Positions 22,798 to 34,608 of a stretch of DNA of 64,000 nt are shown piece after piece. The number at the start of each line of letters is the position of its first letter. Position 1 is the stretch's first letter. This DNA comes from Alisma plantago-aquatica (lineage: Eukaryota; Streptophyta; Magnoliopsida; Alismatales; Alismataceae), in NCBI GenBank assembly GCA_963693085.1, contig OY856409.1, positions 1,614,375,711 to 1,614,439,710 of the forward strand, written 5' to 3'. The notes under the pieces were generated by a model. The model was not told the origin of the DNA, did not search any database, and saw only the letters and a program-made list of their open reading frames with translations. The position numbers and the translations under genes are program-made.

Positions 22798-23332
22798 CCG
22801 TGGTGGCTTGGAGGAAGATGCTCGTTCGATGCTCCATAATCATTCTAGATTAGCTACTACACAACCATGCAAGGTGGCATAGTCAGTATAGCCTCCCTGT
22901 GGCATGACCATTCTATATTGAACAACTGTGGTGTTATCTTCCTTCTTCAATCTTCAAATATTTTCATTTGGATGAGCCATCACGACCATTCTAGTGTACC
23001 ATGGCCATGCTGCTCTCTGCAGCAACACTTTAACTGGAACCTTTGTGTTTCCTTGGACATACTTGCATCAATGGATCTTTGGTCACTAGGGGTAGGTTGA
23101 GGGAGCCTTGGACTTCACTTTGGGCCTCTAAAAGGGTAGATAAACCCTAGGATCACTCCTCTCTCTCTTCCATCCAAGCATGGTCCAAATGCCTGGAAAA
23201 CATACAAATAATGTCTATAAGTGTATTTTACACAAATATGCATTTAGGGGAAATAAAATTTAATCTAGAAAGTGTAAATGTGATTGAAATATAATATGAC
23301 ACAAGACGGAGCCATAAAATAGGGTTGCATCA

Positions 23333-25430
23333 CCTCACCAAACTTAAAACATACTTGTCCTTAAGTATGCTCAAAGTTAATCTCTTTGCAATTTTTCCAC
23401 AATCAAGAAATGACAAATGCATTGCAATAGATGAATATTGACTAAATAGACTCAAAGATGACTAAGTACATACATTTCACCCCTCTCCTCTCCTCTTTCA
23501 CAAACCAATCATGATTAGAGCACTGAGCTTGCAAACTTCAAATATAGAGCATAGAAAACACAATCAATCGACAGGGTTGTCATATCACTCAGGGTAAACC
23601 ATTTCATGGTAGAAAAGGTCAAAACTGACTACTTTTGCTATTTTACATTCGTGCATTGAATCTCATATGTTCATCCACACTAAATAACCCATGTGGTTAT
23701 AAAAAAGGGAAAAATGAGCTAGGTTTAATATTTCCTAGCTTCATGGGCATGGAAAAGTAAGAAAGGGTTGCGGTAAGAGTTTGGAGTGATTTTACACACT
23801 CATTTTTTCTTTATTTAGATGCTCTTAAACATGAACATCCTTTATTTTCATTTTGCATTTTTTCCTTCCTTTTATTTTTCTTTGCACTTGATGTGGATAG
23901 GGCACATGATGATGCGAGTGAAGTGGGGGGGTATGGATATAGCCACCCCAAACTTTCGGAGATGGCCAAGGCTGAATGTGTGCACTTTCACATCCTTTCA
24001 TGAGGCGAAGAGGTAATAAGATGGTAGAAGCAAAGTGAGTCAAAGAGGGGTTACTAGTGTGGAAATCAACATGAGATCTCCTGCATGAAAGTTACTCCAA
24101 CAATTTCATCAATTGATTCCACACCACATGAATGAGAAAATTAAAACCACATTTCTATCATGAGATTCTACACAACTCTAAGCGTTGGCAGCTTGCTTCA
24201 ATCACAATTCAACAAAACTGTTCACATGCACGAGAGAGGTGATGCACATGTAAAAAGTCAATATTGAGGCCATTTAGCAATAAACCATGACAATTCACTT
24301 GCATTTGTCAAAGGTCATCATTTTCAATCTAAAAAGTAGTGATTGGGTCAAAACACACTTTTTAGGCAAGAAGTTCTAATGTTTGGAAAAATTGGCGAAA
24401 ATAGTGCCAAATCGCCTTCAATCACATCTAAGCCTTCATTATGGAAAATAAAGCAGGAAATAAATAAATCCTAGTTAAAAGATGCAAAAATTACAAGAAT
24501 CTACATGATATGCAATGCATGACAAAAAGAGAATTTTTTTTAAAAGTTACACAAAAATTGGCAGAAAGTAAACTACATGATATGCAAGTATGCAAAGTAG
24601 GTAAAATCTAACTAGATAGAAAAGAAAACAAAATAAAAGTAAATGGCAGGTTAAAAGCAAAAAGAGTGAAATGAGAAAGGGCATACCTCCCTACAACCCG
24701 AAACTTTTGAATCATGTTGTCCTCAGCATGACACTAAAGTTTAGGAGGAATAAGGTAGATGATCACTGTGGTGGTTCCAGTGGTGCTCCTCCCTTCAGTG
24801 GAAGATGTTGGTAGTATCTGCCCCAGTAGTCTACATGTGGAGGGGGGTAGGAATCCTGATACTCATATACTGGACCCTACAAATCTTTCCCCCATTGCGG
24901 GTTTCTCTAGGCATGGGCATGCTAAAACAGATATATGTGATTGATCTGATAGTGCACATGTTGATGATCCAACCACATTGCATCCTGTGTGCGTTGCTAT
25001 CCCTCCTATGCCCTCAGAATCCTATCCCATGTGATCTGAATACCCTCCAGCTGCACATGTATAATCGACATGTCATATGCGTTCATTGAGGGATGCTTTG
25101 GCTATTGTGATGTCTCCACCTCTCATCACCTCACCCTACATGCCTCTCTCTCCTCAACTATCCTCCTCTTTGTGGCTGCTTGTGACTCACCTAACCCCTC
25201 ATGAATGATATGTGGCTGCTGGAATGTGTCCCAAGGGTTCTCCTCCTCCCATCTCCTTACTGAATCCAAGAACTGTGGAGTGGGGCCATATTCTTCTAAG
25301 AGAGGTGCAATGTGGTATGGGAGATGTAGTGAGATGAATGGGTATGGGGGGTTGACTTGATATATGAATTTCTAATCAACAACTATAATCATCAAAGAAC
25401 AAATGAGATATTGTAGGTCTATCAATTCCC
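23333..25430 (-). other. 3' interior of element A without recognised gene
   Basis: The stretch next to the left LTR has a polypurine-like tract on the minus strand (23345-23333). Between it and 25430 I see no conserved domain. Short frames at 23819-24043 and 24759-25089 have no supporting motif. Confidence 0.45.
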
Positions 25431-26110
25431 CCTTTCTGCATTGGTGTATCTAGAAATGTTGTGATCTAAGGGAATGACGATTGATGTCACAATCCCTGCC
25501 AGAATGAATTGATTCTTTTTCTTGGATGGGACTATCTTCAGATGATCAATCATTAATCTACCTAGATTCACATTTTTGCCCTTCATCATTTATCCTAGGA
25601 CACACAAGTCCTTCTTCATGCAACTTCCTTTATTCTCATATTGGTCAAAAATAGAGTTTGTGAGAACCTTTTTGAACATAGCGTAGGAAGGGGTTATGGA
25701 GCAAAATTGCCTTTAACTTCGCCCACTACATAGTCATTGTGACCGATGAATGCCTTCCATATGGTAGTAAAACCGGCACTGTTGCTCTTTTCTATCTTGC
25801 CATTATCTAAGAGAGTCGCCATTTCCTGGCTTAGAGCAAAGAAGTTGTTTAGAATGGATGAAGTGATGACCCATCATTTGTCTCCAATCATGACTCTAAT
25901 GGTGTCTTCATTGTCCTCGAAGACCTTCTCCAAAGTGGCAAAGAACTGTTGCATGAGCTCGACGTGGGTCTCCCAGGCTGTAGTCAAAACCTCAAACAGA
26001 CCCATGGATTCAGTCACACCCAGGTAATACTCAAAGAAGACTAGGGTCTCCATTGTCACCTGACACACATAGAGGGTGGCTATCACCCTACACATCAAGC
26101 ACTTTGGGTG
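25430..26110 (-). pseudogene. Remnant of an unassigned ORF of element A (possible plant-transposon PF20167-like domain)
   Basis: The minus strand reads ETHVELMQQFFATLEKVF, then RVMIGDKWW, then after shifts KGKNVNLGRLMIDHLKI and FILAGIVTSIVIPLDHN. This order (FFATL, a GD/GK-W segment, NLG-L-I-H, a hydrophobic strand) resembles the putative plant transposon protein domain found near gag-pol in large plant gypsy elements. Stops and a frameshift break it. The match is from memory of the family and is tentative; it could also be an unrelated ORF. Confidence 0.45.
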
Positions 26111-26228
26111 CTTTGGCTTTTTTGCCTTACTATTCTTACCCTCAGCTGTTGTCTCATGTTCTGTCTCGGGTGCATCCTTCTACTGTGCATCTAGAATTAC
26201 TTCATCTTCATCATCTGAAAGTAGTTGT

Positions 26229-26426
26229 CATCTATTTTCTTATTTCAATCTGTTTTCACTTGCACATATTTGGACAGTAGAAGGATCCAATATAGCTTTG
26301 TAACATTCTTCTACTGTTACAAACATCTATGTTACAAAGCTATATTGGATCCTTCTACTGTGCATCCTTCTACTGTCCAAATTTCATCTATTTTCTTATT
26401 TCAATCTGTTTTCACTTGCACATATT
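26229..26426. repeat. Foldback insert of 111 bp between 42-bp direct repeats
   Basis: The 42-base sequence starting CATCTATTTTCTTATTTC lies at 26229-26270 and again at 26385-26426, identical as read. Between them, 26270-26380 starts TTGGACAGTAGAAGGATCC and ends with its inverse, with GGATCCAATATAGC forming the inner arms. The part CCTTCTACTGT is duplicated on the right arm. It is too short to code. Confidence 0.85.
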
Positions 26427-26779
26427 AAAATTAAAGAAAAACTATTAAAAATAAGTGTGTGTGTGTGTTTTCTTGGAAATGAGTAAAAATAACCAAAAGT
26501 ATAAAAAATGGAATGTTGGGTGAAAATTTCCCAAACCTAGGTGGGTTGCCTTCCATAAGCGTTGAGTTTCATGCCTTCAGCTAAGCTTCTTGAAGATCCT
26601 TGCATCATTCATCCATTTGGAATTATCATGTGTCCATTCTTGCAATAAATGCATCTCTCATTTCCACTCAACTTGTGTTCCTCATCCTTTTGATCATTAA
26701 ACCATTCCTTAAATCATTCATCCATATCCCCTCCTCTCAAATGACCAGTCAAACTCTTGAAGTGACCATGTCCAATATC

Positions 26780-27648
26780 CTCATCTCGAACTTGCTAGGT
26801 TGAGGACTTGTATATCTTGATCTTTATCTTCATGTCCATGAAAGAGATTGTCATTATACCATTGCAAATGTGTATCTTGACATTAGCTATAGATAATAAT
26901 GGTCTTCCCAAGATGATGGGAATCTTCCTATCATCTAACTCAATGTCAAGAACAATGAAATCCATAGGAAACATTGTGTCTCTTTCCTTATTATCATTAC
27001 CAAAACATCATCCACTCTTCCTCTGGGCACTTTGATGAAACGATTTTCCAATTGGAGAGTGCAATGTGCTAGTTTCTACTTGCCTAATCCTAGCTCAACA
27101 TAGACACTATATGGCCTCAAATTCACACTAGATCCCAAATCAAGTAGGAATTTGTCTATGTGATGTCCTCTAATGTAGCTAGGTATGAGTGGGGCTCCTG
27201 GGCCTTTCCTCTTCACGGGAAGTGAGTGTTGGAGGATTGAGCTCACTTGTTCAGTCAACTTGACTCTCTTTGGTATTCTCCTTGTTGACCTTCTCTTCAC
27301 AATGCATAAGTTCTTACGAAAATTGGCATATAATGGGATCTGCTTGATAGCATCCAATAATGGAGTGTTGACCTTCACTTGGTAAAACACCTCAAGAATG
27401 TTAACATTGTGCTTTTGCCTCCTTACTTCTGGTGGCTCAAAACATGCTTCATTGAATGGAATCTCACTTTCTTTTTCTTGACTCACATCAACATGATTTT
27501 CTTGTGGCATGATAATAGATGGAAGACTAGGGATGGTACGACCTACAAATGGAGTGTGAGGTGGAGCACATGTTATCACAAACTCAACATGTGGTGTCAC
27601 AGAATCAACACACCATATCATGATATCATCTTCAATAATATCAATCAC
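26780..27648 (-). pseudogene. Ty3/gypsy aspartic protease remnant, element A
   Basis: A 190-residue open frame (27648-27076) reads FYQVKVNTPLLDAIKQIP, FRKNLCIVKR, LTEQVSSILQ and then the active site LLDLGSSVNLRPYSVY, with D-L-G-S in place of the family D-x-G-A/S. A stop follows GLGK at about 27074. Reading on gives LAHCTLQLENRFIKVPRG, and after one shift FPMDFIVLDIELDDRKIPII and LGRPLLSIANV, the usual protease tail. It would cut the Gag-Pol polyprotein. It is inactivated by the stop and the shift. Confidence 0.88.
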
Positions 27649-27659
27649 AATATAATCCT

Positions 27660-28800
27660 TGTGCTACCTTGGCCTATCAACTTTTCTTTGATTTGTGGGT
27701 TGCTCAAGAGATTTCCCACTTCTTAAAATTGTCACAACACTTCTTTGATCATGGTGGAGAGGGGGAGCTTGTTGGCATTATGGAGGAAGTGGGGATGACA
27801 CATGGTATTGAAATTGAGGTGGAGGGAAGAATTAAGGTTCAAAGGTGAATTGGTGGGTAAGTTGTGGTGATGGAGGGGGAGGAGGAGTGTAAGGCTTGAG
27901 ATTGCCTTGGAAGTGGTATATGGATTGCACTTGCATTTGAGGTGGACTATAGAGAACTTGAGTGGATTGCATAGGTCCACTTGCTTCGTTGAAACTCATT
28001 ATGGGATTTGAAGACAACTTTTGCTTTTGGAGAGCTAGTATGGAAGATAGATGATCTATCCTTTCCACAAGCCTTGTAACATTCTTTAGCACATCATCAA
28101 AGCTTTTCTACCTAGAGAGAACTTCCTCCTCAAATCTTGAGTTATATCTTTGACTTTGTTGCACATCATCAGGTGGCCTAGCCATAAAAACTCCTCCACA
28201 AGAAGAATCTACTATACATTGACCCTTTGGAGATAGACTGGAGTAAAAGGACTGAACTATCTTCCACAAAGTGATCTCATGGGGTGGGCATTATCTCAAC
28301 ATCTTCTTAAATCTCTCCCAAGCATTATGAAACTACTCATTTCCAATTTGATTGAAATGCACTATGGCACACCACATTTGTGTCAACCTTGCAATGGAGT
28401 AAAATTGCCATAGGAAGGCATTCTTCATCTCTTCCCAAGTCATGATGTCCCTCCTTGAATCATACCAATCTTTGGCTTTGCCTTTGAGGGAGAATGCGAA
28501 CAAGTTCAACTAGATTGTGTCATCACTGGCCTTTGACATCTTGAAGGTGGAGCATACTTCAAGAAATGAGTCCAAGTGCTTGTAGGGGTTCTCACTCTCA
28601 GAGTTGTAGAAGGAGGGTAGAACCCAAGAAGACCTACAGGGATGGAGAATTGCTCCCCTGGAATTTGATCAACTCTACTAGCAATGGGTGATTTGTAGTT
28701 GCTAGGCATGAAGTAATCATGAAGTGGCTTGTGAGGTTCATTTTGGCCTTCCATCTTGTCTTCCCTGAGTGGCTTGTCACATTCACATGGCACAACTAAA
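27660..28800 (-). pseudogene. Gag remnant, element A
   Basis: The minus strand starts near MPCECDKPLRED (28793) with KPLHDYFMPSNY, then, with several frame changes, PYKHLDSFLEVC-like, LFAFSLKGKAKDW, TWEEMKNAFL, NAWERFKKMLR, a coiled segment RLVERIDHLSSILALQKQ (28056-28003), a proline-rich part, and finally VTILRSGKSLEQ at about 27735-27700. These are the landmarks of plant gypsy Gag (Retrotrans_gag), and the LRSGK motif before the protease is typical of the Athila/Tat side. At least five stops or shifts are present. Confidence 0.85.
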
Positions 28801-28925
28801 TAAAAGAAAGCAAGTTAGCAAACCAATATGCACAAAGAGTACAAAGAATAAAGAATAAATAATAGCAATAATGAGGGAAGTAGGAAAAGAGCAAAATAAA
28901 ACTAACTAGCTCGGCCGAGTGCCTT

Positions 28926-28945
28926 TCTCCCCTACAATGACACCA
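28926..28945 (-). other. Primer-binding site of element A (tRNA-Asp type, decayed)
   Basis: Minus strand TGGTGTCATTGTAGGGGAGA, seven bases from the LTR end. The tRNA-Asp site common in plant Tat/Athila elements is TGGCGCCGTTGCCGGGGA; most differences are C-to-T or G-to-A. Confidence 0.75.
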
Positions 28946-29979
28946 TAAAGCTTGGTCTGTCCCACCAGAGGTGCACACACCATTCAATTGGGACTTGACT
29001 AGATGCACCCCACGAGATCGAAACACATAGGGGAATAACTTTCAAAATTTTATAATGGACCTATACAAGCACACTCACTCAAACTAAAACACTACGCCCG
29101 CAAGCGCACGAGGTTGTGTTGTAGTATAGGAGGGAGGCAAGTATATTTTGATGAAGTGGACTTTTAGAATCCTGAATGTCCAACGACATAAGTGAATTCA
29201 TGCATGTTGAGTTTTTTTTAGTGTCTCAAGTATTTTGTCAAAGTTTGGATGTCAAATGATATTGATGTCATGATTAAGATCCTTAAGTTTATACCTTTGT
29301 AAAGTATTTAATTGAATAGTCTAATAGTTGTGTTTTGGCACCAAAATTGAATGGATTATGCCTTGATTTATGATCAAGCTATGGTTAAATTTTGGTGGCA
29401 ATTGGAGGACCCTAGAAGAAGTTATTTAGGTTTGAAATGTGTGAAATAATGTGCATTTTGATGGCTTATAGAACTAAGGCATGGGCTCAATCCGTGCCAC
29501 ACACCCTATAGAAAGGGCGAGGCCACAAATCAATACAAGTGGAGTCTAACTCAGTCCCTTAGATGGCCAGATCTGATGGCTGATAAGTTATCTCTTACCT
29601 CTATTGACCAATGATGTTGTAGGCATTTTAACCCAACTGGGATCAAGCCACCATGATCGCAGTTCATGTGAAGAGATGTGTGGTTGATCATGGAGATAGT
29701 TTTGTCATGTTTCACAGAGTTAGAAGACTCCTTAAGTCAAACTTTTGGATGAGGCTAGAGGGAGAACAAACTCCCTAGTTTCTTTCCTTCTCCATTGCGG
29801 TGAGCAGTTAGTATGGAGAATAGGGAACCAAAGATAGAGGGAGTTTAGGGAAGAAGAAAGATAGGGAAATGAAGTCGGAGGATAGAGGAGTTCAACCCTG
29901 GTCTCATTTTGGACTCCTATGGAGGTTTTCATGGTGAAGGAAGCCCATCTAGTAGAAGAAGAAGATGAAGTTAGGGGCA

Positions 29980-30384
29980 TCAATGAAGTGCATACCACCA
30001 CAGATCAAGGTCATGGATGGGTTCGTAGGAGCTTTGCAAAGATTCAGAAGCTTCACATTGATGTGAGGTGGAGCATAGGTGGTTCACCTCTTTGATCCTT
30101 TGTGCCAGAGTCTTATGGAGGTGCCCTTGCGGAGAAGGGGCTTCACGGCCAAACCCTAGCAAAATAGTAGCCGTGGAGGTCTTGAAGGGGTATCCAAAGT
30201 TGTTGGTGGATAAAGGAGCAGACGAGGAGTGCCTAATCCCTGCTGATTTCTCATCGAGGTAGGACTTGGTGGTAGAGGACATGTTCACAGAAAAAGAGAG
30301 TCGCGACCCAAATCGCGAGAAAGAACATTGAATGGGGAAAGAAAGGAGGAACGGATCTAGAGCCCTAAACCCGACCCAGACCAA
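29980..30384 (-). CDS. Unassigned antisense ORF in the left LTR of C
   Basis: A 134-residue frame on the strand opposite to the element. It contains a Ser/Thr-rich start (MSSTTKSYLDEKSAGIRHSS), then NNFGYPFKTSTATILLGF and SPQGHLHKTLAQRI, and ends DLWWYALH. The same frame is open in the other LTR (35413-35937) with many changes. The stretch is richer in G and C than its surroundings, and a leader-like pyrimidine-rich sequence precedes the inner Met. I do not recognise a family. It could be a captured plant gene piece or chance. Confidence 0.3.
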   Translation of the reverse strand: MVWVGFRALDPFLLSFPIQCSFSRFGSRLSFSVNMSSTTKSYLDEKSAGIRHSSSAPLSTNNFGYPFKTSTATILLGFGREAPSPQGHLHKTLAQRIKEVNHLCSTSHQCEASESLQSSYEPIHDLDLWWYALH

Positions 30385-31763
30385 GCGAACTAGCCCCTGA
30401 ACCAGCTGGCTCGATACTGAACCTAGGAGGGTCTGTGAGTGGAACCCAATAGGAGGAGTCGTGCCAAAGTAGGATCACGTGGCGATGCATGATTGGTCTC
30501 TGAAGGTAAATATCTTATTAAATATGTATATCTATAATAAATCATAGAAATTAGCTCATTCATCTAAAAATTACAAACAAGGTACCATTGTTCTAAAAAA
30601 ATGAGTAGAATAAGATGGAACCATAATATTAGCCTTTTTATGCTTAAATGGCAGCGATATAATGCAACATGTATTACACTTGTTTTATTCGTAATAAATA
30701 TCACATAATGACCAAAAATTATGAGAATGCATTAGTAACTCTTAAATGTGTTTTAGAATCCATTTGAAATTAGATAAGATCATGTTATGACACATAATCA
30801 TGTAATTTTTTGAGAATGTCTATCTAGGGCTAATAACTCTAAATAAAATCCAATAAATACATACATGCTCAATAAATGATGAAATTCACAGAAAACCCTC
30901 AAGTCAGTAACTTAAAGATAATATGTAAATCTAAGATCAGTTTAATACACATAATCCATGTTATATGAAGATGATCCTTAATACATGTTATGAAATCCTA
31001 ATTTAGTTTAATAATGTAGCCTAGGGTTAATATGCGCACAAAATGCTATGGAAGGTAATATTCAGATGACGAATCTTAATAATGAGACATAATCTAGAAA
31101 ACGACACCAGTAAGATAATTCTAATACAAGAATACAAGTAAAAGTGGGAATATCCTAATGAGATAAGTACAACCCTAATGAACATAACTAGGGTTGAGAT
31201 GATGAGAACCTGATGGTAATATGCATGATCTTATCTTGATCAGGGTTTGACCAAGGAAATAGTTGACATCAAGAATGTGATTAGCTCAGTCTTTCTTGAT
31301 CAAGGTACGCCATTACCTCTTACTTGGTTTATTATACAATATGCTTGCTTTATATTTGTAGTAAACACTTAGCATATGATATTGGATGAAATGATTGTTC
31401 TTGTATGCTATGTTACTTGAGCTTTCCATACTTATTGCTATGAACACATGAACATAATATATATATTCCATTATATCCAAGCACTTCAACTCTTTGGTAG
31501 TAATATGTTGGAAAGTAAGTACTTCAACTCTTTGGTAGTAAATTACTTGGACGTGATCCAACTCTTAGGTAGTAGATCATAAAGTCCTAAATGCATTCAA
31601 CTATCAGGTAGTAAAAGCATGGATTATATAATGGAAAATGTTCCTAAAATAGGAGTTCTCTTTTGTTAATGAACATCTTTGTGCAAGTATATGTGTTTTC
31701 TTATATTTCTTTATAACTGAGAAGTATTAGTTTTATCTTATTGCCAAGCTTAGTAATGAGAGG

Positions 31764-31773
31764 TATATAAAAA
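31764..31773 (+). promoter_or_regulatory. Putative TATA box of the element C LTR
   Basis: GAGGTATATAAAAAGACAG in the left LTR and TTAGGTATATAAAAAGACA at 37214 in the right LTR. It lies about 450 bp before the LTR end. Confidence 0.55.
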
Positions 31774-32218
31774 GACAGATATGCATCCTGAATACAATAT
31801 TCTTGGATATTGTGTTCATGTGTACCACATGCAATCTTTTATTTAGGTTGTGGACATATAATTTTGAAGAACCAGGATAGTTGAGAGTTGTGTGGTGAGC
31901 TGATGTACGGGTGGACTTGTTGGCTTAAGATCCTATTGTTTAGTGCTAGTACATGTATATGTAAAAGTTTACTATTCAATATGTAATATCAAATTTTATA
32001 ACAATTCATAAAGTAATTATAAATTGAATGGTGAACATGTGTTGTATGGTTTTATTATTGTTCATGTACATGTGCTACTATTGTTTCCTTCTGACTTCCT
32101 CAGATTTTCTTCTTCTTAGCCTAGTGTGTGGTGTTTAAATTTGGATTCTTGCTAAGGTGAGGTTTCAATTTAGATGTCACACATCAGATTAAGTTTTAGA
32201 AAACATGGGGACATCACA

Positions 32219-34608
32219 GGTTGTATCAAATCATGAACAATAGCAAAGCCTGACATTTGCTCATTATGCAACTTGAAACTAAAGAATCATGAACTTAATA
32301 AACTTTAGGGTTAGATTAGTCATCTTCTAGATACTAGATTTGACTTAGCTTCTAGGTTAGAACCTATATGTCTTAGAACTAGGTCTAGACTGTTGCTTGT
32401 TGTATAGCAAGTCCTTAGATGTCGTTCTTTTCTTGTAGTGCAGCGGTATGAGACGTTGATTATTTGGAAATGGCATACATCATGACAAGAGAAGCCTTTG
32501 GCATATGATGCATCTATGTTTTGGGTAGCTACACCAGTCTACACTCTGTTCTCACCCTTTTTCTTAGGTGACACGACACTAGACTCTCTAGTATGTGTGG
32601 GACACTCATTTTGTGGTTTTGGGTTTTGATTCCAATCGGATCGAACCTTGAGTAGTTTTTGCTAATGCATGTTTTATCAAATAAAAACTATATAATATTT
32701 TATTATATATGCAAGTATTATAAAAATGTGTCCCCACACATGTACGAGTAGGAGGTGGTCATGCAACCTAAGTGAAAGTGTATGACATCAGTCTAGAAGA
32801 GAGAGTAGTTCTGGATTAGATGTTTAAAGCCTTGTTGGAATGTGTGATAGATGGAATAGATGAAATAAGTTTTGATGATATGATGTAGGTATTATATAGA
32901 TGATATAAGATGGTTTATGATGATCAATGTTTTTCTTTAAGGATTAAGGTTCAGTATTGAGGATTTGATATAAGGTTTTATTATGCAAGTATGTAGGCTT
33001 TTCCGAGATGAGATATGTTAAGTTAAGATAAGGTTGTGAGTCAGCATGATCCTCATGCTCTTTTACAAAGGAGGACCTCTAGTGTTTGGACCAGTTATAG
33101 GGTTAACTCTAGAGAGAGTGAGAACCAGAGGGAGAAGGTTAGAGAACCTAAACTCCAAGATATGAGAATTATGAGAAATATGCGTTATGATATGTCCAAA
33201 ACTAGACTACTACGAGTGATTGAGTTGAGTCATTTTATGCATGATTTGTATAGATTTGTTGAATCCTACATGTCCTTGGAAGTATCAAACCCTAGAGATA
33301 GAGAGAGGTTGGTTATATATGTGCAAATGTGAACATGAATATGAGTACCTACCATCCAGGTGAGGGAGAGAGAGTCCCAAGACCTTGGAGGAGGTAACTA
33401 TGCAAGTTTGTGTAAAGCCTCATGCTTGAGTTGGTGGGTCCTTGTAGGAATCTAGTGGTTGCATATAGAAGAGAGTTTTGGGTGAGCATGTATCATGGGT
33501 ATGGAATCTATGAAGAATATAGCATACCATGTTATGGTTTGTGCTTATGTGGCTAGAGCTTGTAAGGCTATCACTAGTTCCAATGAGGTAAACTAAGAAC
33601 CCTAGACTAAGAGAGGAAAGATAAAGTATATGCATATGAGTTACTCATAGAATTGAGTTATCTCAAAGAGATTGAGCATGACTCTACCCTCATGATATGG
33701 GTCAAGAGAGCCTCAGTTGGACTAGATGAAGTTTTGATGTGTTTAACAAGCCACTTGTATAAGTTTGTTTAGAACAACCATGGTGTAATATAAATAAGAA
33801 GGTGATCTTATCTTGAAATGTGATATAAATAGATAGGGCATGATGGAACAACAAACATTGTTTAATAGTTATAAATGTATAAATGGTTAACCATATACAT
33901 GAATAATGATGATAATGTGAAATTTTGTTGGTTAATCTTGTGATGATATCACTAGTAATTGTTGCAATTTATTATGAGAAATGAAAGAAGATCAAATGAA
34001 TGAAACATGTTACCTGGAGTGTTAATATTAACTTTTAATAAAGATGAAAAATGTAGTTTGAGAGTTAGCACAACATAACAATTATGACACCTTGATATGA
34101 TCTATATGGATAAAGTGGGTTAACTATAGTTAACTCCCTACCAAAAAGCATATATAAATGTTGAACATGTTCTAACGATTAGCTCAATAAAATTTTGATG
34201 ACACCTTAATATAACAGGAAAACTTTAGTTAACTCCTTTAGAGCATGATAATATGATGTGGGAACCCTAATGCATGGGTAAAGATAAGGATGCAACCCTA
34301 ATATATGAGATATGTAATGACATAACTAGAATTTTGAAACCCTTGTTTCTATCTATTCGAAGGGGTGATCCACCATAGATGTTTTAAAACCTCCTAATAG
34401 TGGTTTGGATATGATTATGGGGCTTTGTTTTTGGATAGTTACACATAGAGTGGTGTCCAACAAATGGATGAAGACCTTTTGGTTTTCCTTGAAGTAAGAG
34501 GATGGCTTAATTTTGAGGATGAAATTTCTTTTAAGATGTATATGATGTGATGGACTGAACTTTTGGCTTAATTTTGATGAAAAAATATCTTTTAAGGTGT
34601 GTAGGATG
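32219..34608 (+). other. Short interior of element C, no pol
   Basis: It starts with a poor initiator-Met-type primer site. The only longer frame is 33036-33332 (98 residues, SRESENQREKVREPKLQ and charged residues), perhaps a gag trace. Long runs are simple AT-rich sequence. No reverse transcriptase, RNase H or integrase motif was seen. Confidence 0.6.
34510..34608 (+). repeat. Duplicated polypurine-type region of element C
   Basis: GGCTTAATTTTGAGGATGAAATTTCTTTTAAGATG-like sequence occurs at 34503-34540 and again at 34565-34600 (TTTTGATGAAAAAATATCTTTTAAG), each followed by a GATGTGATG start. The second is joined to the LTR at 34609. GAGGAYGAAATTTCTTTTAAG is the typical pre-LTR phrase in plant gypsy elements. 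Confidence 0.65.

Larger units (their letters stand above)
15764..23332 (-). repeat. Left (3') LTR of element A, split by element D
   Basis: 15764-17566 and about 22747-23332 align with the right LTR (28953-29148 plus 37675-39872). The part at 15950-16370 is A/G-rich, with runs such as AAGGCAAGGCAAGCAAGG. The part near 17400-17550 and 22747-22800 holds many CCATGG-centred motifs. The 3' side carries the polypurine-like AAGTTTGGTGAGG on the minus strand at 23333-23345. Confidence 0.82.
29149..32218 (+). repeat. Left (5') LTR of element C
   Basis: Aligns end to end with 34609-37674, at roughly 90 percent by eye. It holds a block less rich in A and T (29490-30490) and a TATA box at 31764. CTTCAACTCTTTGGTAGTAA is repeated in tandem near 31484-31545. 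Confidence 0.9.
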
